The position numbers and the translations under genes are program-made. A DNA stretch of 5,189 nucleotides from an uncultured Christensenella sp. (lineage in GTDB: Bacteria > Bacillota > Clostridia > Christensenellales > UBA1750): the NCBI GenBank assembly GCA_905193155.1, contig CAJJNQ010000078.1:1-5189 (forward strand). Direction: 5' to 3'. The notes under the pieces were generated by a model. That model saw only the letters and a list, made by a program, of their open reading frames with translations, was not told the DNA's origin and made no database searches. Shown one piece after another: positions 1 to 5,162 of the stretch. The first letter of the stretch is position 1; the number at the start of each line of letters is the position of its first letter.

Positions 1-35
1 GGGACGGCCGAAGGCCGTCCCCCCCGGCGCCCCCC
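1..35 (-). repeat. G-rich hairpin repeat, left copy
   Basis: Positions 1-9 and 13-21 are perfect complements (GGGACGGCC / GGCCGTCCC) around a 3-base GAA loop. Read on the minus strand, the hairpin is preceded by a G-rich leader: six G, CGCC, seven G. The same arrangement, a G4-6 run, CGC, a G5-7 run and an ACGGC/GCCGT hairpin, recurs on the plus strand at 5163-5189. Each copy lies 3' of a gene, in that gene's direction. There is no T-run after the hairpin, so it is not a standard terminator. I infer a dispersed, REP-like intergenic repeat. Confidence 0.55.
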
Positions 36-90
36 GCCAGAGAAGGAAAGGAGGCTTGCTTTTTAAGCAAGCCTCCTTTCCTTCTCTGGC
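36..90. terminator. Perfect 26-bp hairpin, probable terminator
   Basis: Positions 36-61 and 65-90 are perfect inverted complements with a TTT loop at 62-64; one arm is almost all purine from 39 to 54. On the plus strand the hairpin is followed by the moderately T-rich CTTTCTATCGTTT (91-103), which would suit termination of a rightward gene lying off the left edge. On the minus strand it starts 17 bases after the AraC-family stop codon but is followed by G-runs rather than T, so in that direction it may instead protect the mRNA end. Placement between gene ends favours a terminator role. Confidence 0.7.
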
Positions 91-107
91 CTTTCTATCG
101 TTTCTGT

Positions 108-974
108 TCAGGAACAGGGATTGTCCGGATCATAGGTTGGCGGCGCGACCATGGTTTGGCGGTATTGGCTGGGCGTCACGCCCATGCGCTTGCGGAATAC
201 CTTGGAAAAATAGAGGTTGTTCTCAAATCCCACGGAGTTGGCTGCCGCCGTGATCGAAAGCTCCGGTTCGCGCAGCAGCGTGCATGCCTTGCGGATGCGG
301 AAATCCGTCAGATAATCCTTGGGCGAAACGCCCAGCACCTGCTTGAACACCGTGTATAAATGGCTGCGGTCGATGCCGACATAGGAGGCGACGTCCAGCA
401 CCGTGATGGGGTAGGCGTAGTGGTGCGCGATGTAGGTCGCGGCCTTCTGCACATATTGCGTGGCCACATCCTCCGCGCGGCGCGACGGATCGTCCTGCAT
501 CAGCAGCGACAGCGCGGTGTAAAGCTCGCCCGTCATGCGCACGGCGTGGTTGAAATCCGCCCCGCGCGCTTCGTAAATGCGCTCGATTGCCTTGCGGAAG
601 GTCTCGCCGTCGGCAAGGCGCAGCACCGGTTCCTTTTCGGAAAGCGGCGTGCATTGCAGGATCGGCTGCGCGTCCGCCCCGGCAAAGCCCACCCAGACGT
701 ATTCCCAGGGGTCGATTTCGTCCGCATGATAGGTGATCTCCGTGTCCGGCACGATCAAAAACGCCTCGCCCGCGTGGATTTCATACCGCTGCCCGCCGAC
801 GAGATAATATCCCTTGCCCGCAACAACATAATGGATGACGTAGTGATTGCGCACGCCCGGCCCCCACTGGTAAAGCGGCGTGCATTTCTGATGCCCGACG
901 TTGTAAACGCCCAGCGCCGTCAGCACATGCAGCATGGTTTTATAACTCTGTTTGAACGGAAGCTCCATATCCAT
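108..974 (-). CDS. AraC-family transcriptional regulator with cupin sensor domain
   Basis: This is a 288-residue DNA-binding regulator. Residues about 44-99 form an AraC-type cupin (sugar- or effector-binding) domain, including the PWEYVWVGFAG stretch common in Firmicutes members of the family. Residues about 174-272 are the paired helix-turn-helix domain: the first helix-turn-helix at about 190-211, the second at about 241-262, closing with the family signature VGF..N.YFSKVFRK..GVTPSQYR. The family usually binds direct-repeat operators near promoters and often activates carbohydrate genes; the ligand here cannot be read from sequence. The ATG at 974 is chosen because AAGGAGG lies 5 bases upstream (986-980); an in-frame GTG at 995 would place that site inside the gene. 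It is divergent from galE, so galE is a plausible target (inference). The gene looks intact, with a short polar tail after the DNA-binding domain. Confidence 0.92.
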   Translation of the reverse strand: MDMELPFKQSYKTMLHVLTALGVYNVGHQKCTPLYQWGPGVRNHYVIHYVVAGKGYYLVGGQRYEIHAGEAFLIVPDTEITYHADEIDPWEYVWVGFAGADAQPILQCTPLSEKEPVLRLADGETFRKAIERIYEARGADFNHAVRMTGELYTALSLLMQDDPSRRAEDVATQYVQKAATYIAHHYAYPITVLDVASYVGIDRSHLYTVFKQVLGVSPKDYLTDFRIRKACTLLREPELSITAAANSVGFENNLYFSKVFRKRMGVTPSQYRQTMVAPPTYDPDNPCS

Positions 975-979
975 TTCCG

Positions 980-986
980 CCTCCTT
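980..986 (-). promoter_or_regulatory. Ribosome binding site that fixes the regulator's start
   Basis: AAGGAGG on the minus strand, 5 bases before ATG 974. It decides between this start and the longer in-frame GTG at 995, whose own upstream sequence would have to come from within the predicted promoter. Confidence 0.85.
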
Positions 987-1002
987 TTTGCTCACCTGCT
1001 TT

Positions 1003-1032
1003 ATTTTACCACAGCGTGATGCGGAAATCCAA
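1003..1032 (-). promoter_or_regulatory. Predicted promoter of the AraC-family gene
   Basis: On the minus strand TAAAAT (1008-1003) matches the -10 consensus at 5 of 6 bases and is directly preceded by TGG, giving an extended -10. A weak -35, TTGGAT (1032-1027), lies 18 bases upstream. Transcription would start near 996, leaving a leader of about 20 bases with the ribosome binding site. A weak -35 fits a gene that needs an activator or autoregulates, but that is inference. Confidence 0.55.
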
Positions 1033-1063
1033 CATTTTTACATACGGCAGCATCATTTCTCCA

Positions 1064-1092
1064 TTGAAACGAATCTCTTTCCGTCATAAAGT
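1064..1092 (+). promoter_or_regulatory. Predicted promoter of galE
   Basis: TTGAAA (1064-1069, 5 of 6 to the -35 consensus) and TAAAGT (1087-1092, 4 of 6 to the -10) are separated by exactly 17 bases. Transcription would begin near 1099, giving a leader of about 44 bases. The stretch between this promoter and the divergent one (about 1033-1063) is where a shared AraC-type operator would be expected, but I see no convincing repeat there. Confidence 0.55.
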
Positions 1093-1125
1093 AATAGATG
1101 AAGAGAAAAAACAGGAACTTCCTGC

Positions 1126-1132
1126 AAGGAGG
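1126..1132 (+). promoter_or_regulatory. Ribosome binding site of galE
   Basis: AAGGAGG with 10 bases to ATG 1143, slightly long. It is the only good site in the leader and supports 1143 over the upstream in-frame ATG at 1098, which has no such site and would add 15 residues ahead of the nucleotide-binding fold. Confidence 0.8.
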
Positions 1133-1142
1133 CGTTTGGGTT

Positions 1143-2132
1143 ATGAAGATACTGGTGCTGGGCGGCGCGGGCTACATCGGCTCGCACACGGTGTATGCTC
1201 TGGAGGAAGCGGGTCACGACGTGGTCATCGCGGACAACCTGGCCACGGGCCATGTGCAGGCAGTGCACCCGAAGGCAAAGTTCTATCAGGGCGATATCCA
1301 CGATTTTGACTTCCTTTGCAAGCTGTTTGAGGCGGAAAAGGTGGACGTGGTGATCCACTTTGCGGCCTTCTCGCTCGTGGGCGAGAGCGTGACCAACCCG
1401 CTGAAATACTATGACAACAACCTCTGCGGCACCAAGGTGCTGCTCGACGCGATGGTGCACTGCGGCGTGGACAAGATCGTGTTCTCGTCCACCGCGGCGA
1501 CCTACGGCGAGCCCCGCAGCGTGCCGATTCTCGAAAGCGATCCCACCGAACCCACCAATCCCTACGGCGAAACCAAGCTGGCGATGGAGAAGATGTTCAA
1601 GTGGGTCGGCGCGGCGCACGGCATCCGCTTTGTGTCCCTGCGCTATTTCAACGCCTGCGGCGCGCATGAGAGCGGGAAGATCGGCGAGGCGCATGCCCCC
1701 GAATCCCACCTGATCCCGCTGATTTTGCAGGTGCCCAACGGCCAGCGCGAGTTCATTTCGATCTTCGGCGGGGACTATCCCACCAAGGACGGCACCTGCG
1801 TGCGCGATTACATCCACGTCACCGACCTGGCGCAGGCGCACATCCTCGCGGCGCAGTACCTGATGGACGGCGGCAAGAGCGACGTGTTCAACCTGGGCAA
1901 CGGCGTGGGCTTCACGGTCAAGGAGGTCGTGGAGGTGGCGCGCGCCGTCACCGGCCACCCGATCCCCGCGCGCATCGTGGAGCGCCGTGCGGGCGACCCC
2001 GCGCAGCTCATCGCGTCCAGCGAAAAGGCCAAGAAGATTCTCGGCTGGAATCCCCAGCACGCCGAGCTGGAAGAGATCGTCGCTTCCGCGTGGAAGTGGC
2101 ACAAGAGCCATCCTCACGGCTTTGCCGATTGA
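1143..2132 (+). CDS. galE: UDP-glucose 4-epimerase (GalE)
   Basis: This 329-residue cytoplasmic enzyme, a usual length for GalE, interconverts UDP-glucose and UDP-galactose using bound NAD. It serves the Leloir pathway and supplies UDP-galactose for surface polysaccharides. The extended short-chain dehydrogenase fold is clear: GGAGYIGS at 7-14 binds NAD, D31-N32 follow the second strand, FSSTAATYG at 114-122 carries the catalytic Ser/Thr (T117), and Y141/K145 form the YxxxK pair. Substrate-side motifs include RYFNACGA (167-174), the RDYIHVTDLA stretch from 221 and RRAGDP (281-286). The position that is Tyr299 in E. coli GalE appears to be Leu289, as in some Gram-positive enzymes that also act on UDP-N-acetylhexosamines; this is inferred by alignment from memory. 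No galK or galT is adjacent. The gene stands alone between a divergent regulator and its own terminator. Confidence 0.95.
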   Translation: MKILVLGGAGYIGSHTVYALEEAGHDVVIADNLATGHVQAVHPKAKFYQGDIHDFDFLCKLFEAEKVDVVIHFAAFSLVGESVTNPLKYYDNNLCGTKVLLDAMVHCGVDKIVFSSTAATYGEPRSVPILESDPTEPTNPYGETKLAMEKMFKWVGAAHGIRFVSLRYFNACGAHESGKIGEAHAPESHLIPLILQVPNGQREFISIFGGDYPTKDGTCVRDYIHVTDLAQAHILAAQYLMDGGKSDVFNLGNGVGFTVKEVVEVARAVTGHPIPARIVERRAGDPAQLIASSEKAKKILGWNPQHAELEEIVASAWKWHKSHPHGFAD

Positions 2133-2156
2133 TGTTTTGAATTTGACCCCACCTCT

Positions 2157-2197
2157 GCCGGGTATGCAGGCTGACGGCTTGCAGCCCGGCTCTTTTT
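2157..2197 (+). terminator. Factor-independent terminator of galE
   Basis: Beginning 24 bases after the galE stop, GCCGGG (2157-2162) pairs with CCCGGC (2185-2190). The stem continues inward through 2163-2172 and 2176-2184 with one bulged base, G-T pairs and a 3-base loop. It is followed by TCTTTTT (2191-2197), the classical run of T. Confidence 0.85.
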
Positions 2198-2239
2198 CGA
2201 TGCTGGCGCATAACGCCATTTGTCTTGTGCATGTTTATG

Positions 2240-2289
2240 AAAAAACGATAGAAAGCATCTTGATTTGCCAAGATGCTTTCTATCGTTTT
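2240..2289. terminator. Bidirectional terminator between galE and icd
   Basis: A perfect 21-bp stem pairs 2242-2262 with 2269-2289 around a 6-base loop. On the minus strand it ends in six T (complement of 2245-2240), which makes it a strong terminator for icd about 90 bases past its stop. On the plus strand the T-rich arm runs into GATTTGGTTT, so it can back up the galE terminator. A smaller 6-bp hairpin (2294-2299 with 2303-2308) lies just beside it on the icd side. I see no gene in the rest of the 2133-2378 interval. Confidence 0.85.
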
Positions 2290-2378
2290 GATTTGGTTTC
2301 ACAAACCATACTTCTTTTCTAGGTGAGCGTAGAAATCATGCCCTATCAGTGAAATGCGCCCCTTTTTGTGATTTTACC

Positions 2379-3572
2379 TCAAAGCTTTTCGGCGATGGCC
2401 TGCATGAAGGCGCGGGAAGGAACGGACTTGGCCTCGCCCTGGAAGATCGACGCCAGATCGCCCGTCATGATGCCGGATTCGATGGTGTCGATGGTGGCCT
2501 TTTCCAGCTTGTCGGCAAAGGCGGCAAGATCGGGCAGATCGTCCAGCTGGCCGCGCTTGCGCAACGCGCCCGTCCAGGCGAAAATGGTCGCCACGGGGTT
2601 CGTGCCGGTCTCCTCGCCCTTGAGATAGCGGTAGTAGTGACGGGTCACGGTGCCGTGTGCCGCCTCGTATTCGTAATAGCCCTTGGGGGAGACGAGCACG
2701 CTGGTCATCATCGACAGCGAACCGAAGGCCGTGGCGATCATGTCGCTCATCACGTCGCCGTCGTAGTTCTTGCACGCCCAGATGAAGCCGCCCTTGGAGC
2801 GGATGACGCGCGCAACCGCATCGTCGATGAGCGTGTAGAAGTATTCGATGCCCGCCGCCTTGAACTTTTCTTCATATTCGGCGGCGAAAAGATCGGCAAA
2901 GATGTCCTTGAAGTTGTGGTCGTAGATCTTGGAGATGGTGTCCTTGGTGGAGAACCACAGATCCTGACGGGTGTCCAGCGCGTATTCAAAGCAGCTGCGC
3001 GCAAAGGACTCGATGGATTCGTCCAGATTGTGCTGCCCCTGAATGATGCCCGCGCCCTTGAAATCGTGAATCAGCGCGCGCGTCTCGGTGCCGTCGGCGG
3101 CGGTGTAGACCAGCTCCGCCTTGCCGGGGCCGGGGATCTTCATCTCCGTGTTCTTGTATACGTCGCCGTAGGCGTGGCGCGCGATGGTGATGGGCGCCTT
3201 CCAGGTGCGAACGGTCGGCTCAATGCCGCGGACCAGGATCGGCGCGCGGAACACCGTGCCGTCGAGCATGGCGCGGATGGTGCCGTTGGGGGACTTCCAC
3301 ATCTTCTTGAGGGAATATTCCTCCACGCGCTGCGCGTTAGGCGTGATGGTGGCGCACTTGACGGCCACGCCGTATTTGGCGGTGGCGTTGGCGGCGTCCA
3401 CCGTCACCTGGTCGTCCGTCTTGTCGCGGTTGACCAGACCCAGATCGTAATATTCGGTCTTGAGATCGACATACGGCTCGATGAGCAGCTCTTTGATCCA
3501 CTGCCAGAGCACGCGCGTCATTTCGTCGCCGTCCATTTCGACCAGCGGCGTTTTCATGGCGATCTTCTGCAT
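2379..3572 (-). CDS. icd: NADP-dependent isocitrate dehydrogenase, eukaryote-like dimeric type
   Basis: This 397-residue cytoplasmic enzyme oxidises isocitrate to 2-oxoglutarate and CO2 with reduction of NADP, feeding glutamate synthesis. It aligns with human IDH1-type enzymes over its length. Isocitrate-binding residues are present: T77, S94 in KSPNGTIR, R100, R109, R132 and Y139 in RHAYGDVY; K210 matches human K212. Metal ligands are D250, D273 and D277 in the IDD and NYDGDVMSD segments. GTVTRH at 307-312 holds the Arg-His pair that marks NADP preference, and N325 is kept, so the enzyme should be active. The start at 3572 has a G-rich ribosome site (GAGGGGG, 3587-3581). An upstream in-frame ATG at 3659 is rejected because it lies within the predicted promoter. 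No citrate synthase or aconitase gene is adjacent; the gene appears monocistronic and divergent from the synthetase-like gene. Confidence 0.95.
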   Translation of the reverse strand: MQKIAMKTPLVEMDGDEMTRVLWQWIKELLIEPYVDLKTEYYDLGLVNRDKTDDQVTVDAANATAKYGVAVKCATITPNAQRVEEYSLKKMWKSPNGTIRAMLDGTVFRAPILVRGIEPTVRTWKAPITIARHAYGDVYKNTEMKIPGPGKAELVYTAADGTETRALIHDFKGAGIIQGQHNLDESIESFARSCFEYALDTRQDLWFSTKDTISKIYDHNFKDIFADLFAAEYEEKFKAAGIEYFYTLIDDAVARVIRSKGGFIWACKNYDGDVMSDMIATAFGSLSMMTSVLVSPKGYYEYEAAHGTVTRHYYRYLKGEETGTNPVATIFAWTGALRKRGQLDDLPDLAAFADKLEKATIDTIESGIMTGDLASIFQGEAKSVPSRAFMQAIAEKL

Positions 3573-3593
3573 GAGATTTTCCCCCTCTTCAGC

Positions 3594-3641
3594 GCAGCAC
3601 GGAGCTGCATTTTCCGCAAAGGACGCGATGCAGCCTTGCGG
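3594..3641 (-). promoter_or_regulatory. Structured icd leader RNA, possible regulatory element
   Basis: Downstream of the predicted icd start of transcription, the minus-strand RNA has interleaved complements in the order A, B, A', B', C. A (CCGCAA, 3641-3636) pairs with A' (UUGCGG, 3619-3614), extendable by two G-C pairs past a bulge. B (GCUGCAU, 3634-3628) pairs with B' (AUGCAGC, 3610-3604). C (GCUGC, 3598-3594) competes for B' as a 5-bp hairpin with loop UCCGU. A/A' and B/B' cross, so they form either a pseudoknot or alternative folds. C ends about 6 bases before the ribosome site. It matches no riboswitch class I recognise, and chance complementarity is possible. Confidence 0.35.
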
Positions 3642-3654
3642 GTTATTTAAAAAT

Positions 3655-3683
3655 ATCATACTCTATTCCCGAGAGAAATGCAA
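3655..3683 (-). promoter_or_regulatory. Predicted promoter of icd
   Basis: On the minus strand TATGAT (3660-3655, 5 of 6 to the -10 consensus) lies 17 bases after TTGCAT (3683-3678, 3 of 6 to the -35). Transcription would begin near 3648, giving a leader of about 75 bases, long enough for the structured segment described at 3594-3641. Confidence 0.6.
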
Positions 3684-3686
3684 GAA

Positions 3687-3722
3687 TCTGAATCCGAAAT
3701 TTCATTTGTTTCGGAATTCTGA
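3687..3722. promoter_or_regulatory. Imperfect palindrome in the icd divergent region, candidate operator
   Basis: TCTGAATCCGAAA (3687-3699) and TTTCGGAATTCTGA (3709-3722) are complementary over 12 base pairs with one mismatch and one bulged A; the inner 7 bp (TCCGAAA/TTTCGGA) are perfect, with a 9-base spacer. It sits directly upstream of the icd -35 and about 40 bases before the -10 of the opposite gene. That position suits a dimeric regulator acting on both. The regulator is unknown. Confidence 0.4.
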
Positions 3723-3758
3723 ATTATTTGAGAAAACGCCCACAAAGGGTGAAAATCG

Positions 3759-3767
3759 TGTTACAAT
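3759..3767 (+). promoter_or_regulatory. Predicted extended -10 promoter of the synthetase-like gene
   Basis: TGTTACAAT is an extended -10 element: TG, one base, then TACAAT (5 of 6 to consensus). No good -35 lies 16-18 bases upstream; TTGAGA at 3728-3733 is too far away at 28 bases. Transcription would start near 3774, leaving about 28 bases of leader. Confidence 0.5.
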
Positions 3768-3801
3768 GGAATTAAAGTAAAGAGCGGAGTTTGTGTGAAC
3801 T

Positions 3802-5151
3802 ATGGAAAGACTTCCCGTTTTTGAACTGATCGACCAAACCGTTAAGATTCTCAATGACAACCGCAAGATGCTGGAAACCTATGCGGACGTGCTGCACGAT
3901 TTTTTTCACCGTGTGCTGGACGACCGCGAGGAGAGCCTGGTCAATATCTCGACCCGCGTCAAAGGGGAGAGCAGCCTGCGCGAAAAGATTTTGCGGAAGA
4001 ATCTCTATAAACGCTACGCCTATCCCGAGGGCATCATCCAGAACCTTTCCGATTTGATCGGCGTGCGCATCCAGTGCCGCTTTCTGGAAGAGGAAAGCTT
4101 GATTTACGAAACCCTGCGCGCGGCGTTTACCGAGAAGTGTGCCGATGGGCTGTACTGCGCGCCCGACCAGCCCAACATCCGCATGGAGTTGAGCGGCGAG
4201 CAACCGCAGATCCAGAACAACGGCTACGCCATCTACCGCATCGACGGACTTTGCGGCCCCATCGGCCAGAGCGTCCGCTTTGAATTGCAGATCAAGGCGC
4301 TGGTGCACGTCTTCTGGGCCGAAGTCGAGCACGAGATCATCTATAAAAACAACCGGTATCTGCTGATGGATACCTTCATGAAGGAGATGCTCTCTTCCGC
4401 CTACGACAACCTGCGCTCCATCGACCGGCAGCTCTATCTGATCTATAACCAGATTCAGCTGCAAAGCGATCTGGGGAGAAGCAACCTGCGCCAGGGTCCC
4501 ATGCAGGAGATGCTGGCCAAGACCATTTCCGACCTCTTCTTCTTCAAGATGCAAAAATCGCTCGGCTTTACGCTCAACATCAAGAGCTCCTGCAACATCT
4601 TGAGCCGCTATATCCTCTCGCAATACAGCAAGCTGGAAAATCGGAAAGAGCAGAGCGTGATGGATGTTTTTCAGCGCATCAGCCGCATTGCGGGCGCGGA
4701 GATCGACTTTGAAGCGCCGCTGCTGCTCGAAGCCCCCTATGAGGGCGGCGAGCCGTTCCTCAATATACTGGCCGATTATTTCATCAGCCAGATGAACACC
4801 GATTACGATTGGAACCTGTTCTTCCGGATGCTGTTTACGCTGGAGCCGGGCAACAACAACGAGGATTTTTCCAATCTTTTGAGCATGGTGCGCGACCGCT
4901 TCTGCGAGGAGGAGATCTACGCGCCGCTCAAGAAATTTTGGAACGACGAGCAGATCGCCAACTACCGCAGTTATCTGCTGGTGCCGCTGGCGCATCAGCT
5001 CGTGGCGGACGGCACGATCCGCATCATCTACGAGGAAACCTTTACAACCGTCACCGACCGGCTGCGCGCCGAGGTGCGTGCCGCTGCGGACGCGCTGCGG
5101 GACGGCACCTTTGAGCTCAAACCCGTGGGCAATTTCTGGAAGGATGTTTGA
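3802..5151 (+). CDS. RelA/SpoT-type synthetase-domain protein with long unknown C-terminal region
   Basis: This 449-residue cytoplasmic protein carries a (p)ppGpp synthetase (GTP pyrophosphokinase) domain at about residues 20-190. Visible motifs are R52-x-K54-x3-S58-x3-K62 (ATP side), SDLIGVRI with D84 (metal), NGY at 140-142 (guanine-stacking Tyr), FELQI with E161 (catalytic acid) and FWAEVEHEIIYK at 171-182. There is no HD hydrolase domain ahead of it and no TGS or ACT region after it, so it resembles small alarmone synthetases such as RelQ, but is about twice as long. Several usual pocket residues differ: the GYxxxH histidine is R146, the NGY-preceding Lys is Q138, and QIRT reads QIKA. Residues 195-449 look mostly helical, with no membrane segment, and I do not recognise them. 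The start is fixed by an in-frame TGA at 3796; the best ribosome site, GGAG at 3786-3789, is 12 bases away, suggesting modest translation. Synthetase activity is likely but unproven. Confidence 0.82.
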   Translation: MERLPVFELIDQTVKILNDNRKMLETYADVLHDFFHRVLDDREESLVNISTRVKGESSLREKILRKNLYKRYAYPEGIIQNLSDLIGVRIQCRFLEEESLIYETLRAAFTEKCADGLYCAPDQPNIRMELSGEQPQIQNNGYAIYRIDGLCGPIGQSVRFELQIKALVHVFWAEVEHEIIYKNNRYLLMDTFMKEMLSSAYDNLRSIDRQLYLIYNQIQLQSDLGRSNLRQGPMQEMLAKTISDLFFFKMQKSLGFTLNIKSSCNILSRYILSQYSKLENRKEQSVMDVFQRISRIAGAEIDFEAPLLLEAPYEGGEPFLNILADYFISQMNTDYDWNLFFRMLFTLEPGNNNEDFSNLLSMVRDRFCEEEIYAPLKKFWNDEQIANYRSYLLVPLAHQLVADGTIRIIYEETFTTVTDRLRAEVRAAADALRDGTFELKPVGNFWKDV

Positions 5152-5162
5152 CGGGAAGGCAA

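Noticed and set aside
1..21. Terminal hairpin as a terminator
   Set aside because: No T-run follows it on either strand; the dispersed-repeat reading fits better.
973..1028. 8-bp inverted repeat ATTTCCGC (973-980) / GCGGAAAT (1021-1028)
   Set aside because: The arms are 40 bases apart, one lies upstream of the predicted transcript start and the other is coding plus ribosome site, so no joint RNA structure is likely; the length is within chance.
1064..1077. Catabolite-response (cre)-like sequence at the galE -35
   Set aside because: TGAAACG is one base short of the TGnAAnCG half-site, and the right half does not match.
1053..2219. Long open frame on the minus strand, opposite galE (388 codons)
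   Set aside because: It runs through both the galE terminator and the galE promoter and has His/Arg/Ala-rich shadow composition.
2349..3650. Long open frame on the plus strand, opposite icd (433 codons)
   Set aside because: It lies wholly antisense to a fully recognisable icd and encodes a low-complexity Gly/Val/Arg/Ala/Asp-rich product typical of shadows in G+C-rich genes.
3573..3659. Upstream start for icd adding 29 residues
   Set aside because: The ATG at 3659 falls inside the predicted -10 box, lacks a ribosome site, and the added residues have no counterpart in the family.
3772..4995. Long open frame on the minus strand, opposite the synthetase-like gene (407 codons)
   Set aside because: Antisense shadow: the plus-strand frame carries clear synthetase motifs, and the minus-strand product resembles no family and is rich in His/Gln/Val/Leu.
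3802..5151. Toxin-antitoxin or phage-defence assignment for the synthetase-like gene
   Set aside because: No antitoxin-like gene is next to it, no mobile or defence genes are in view, and the downstream side is cut off, so the claim cannot be supported.
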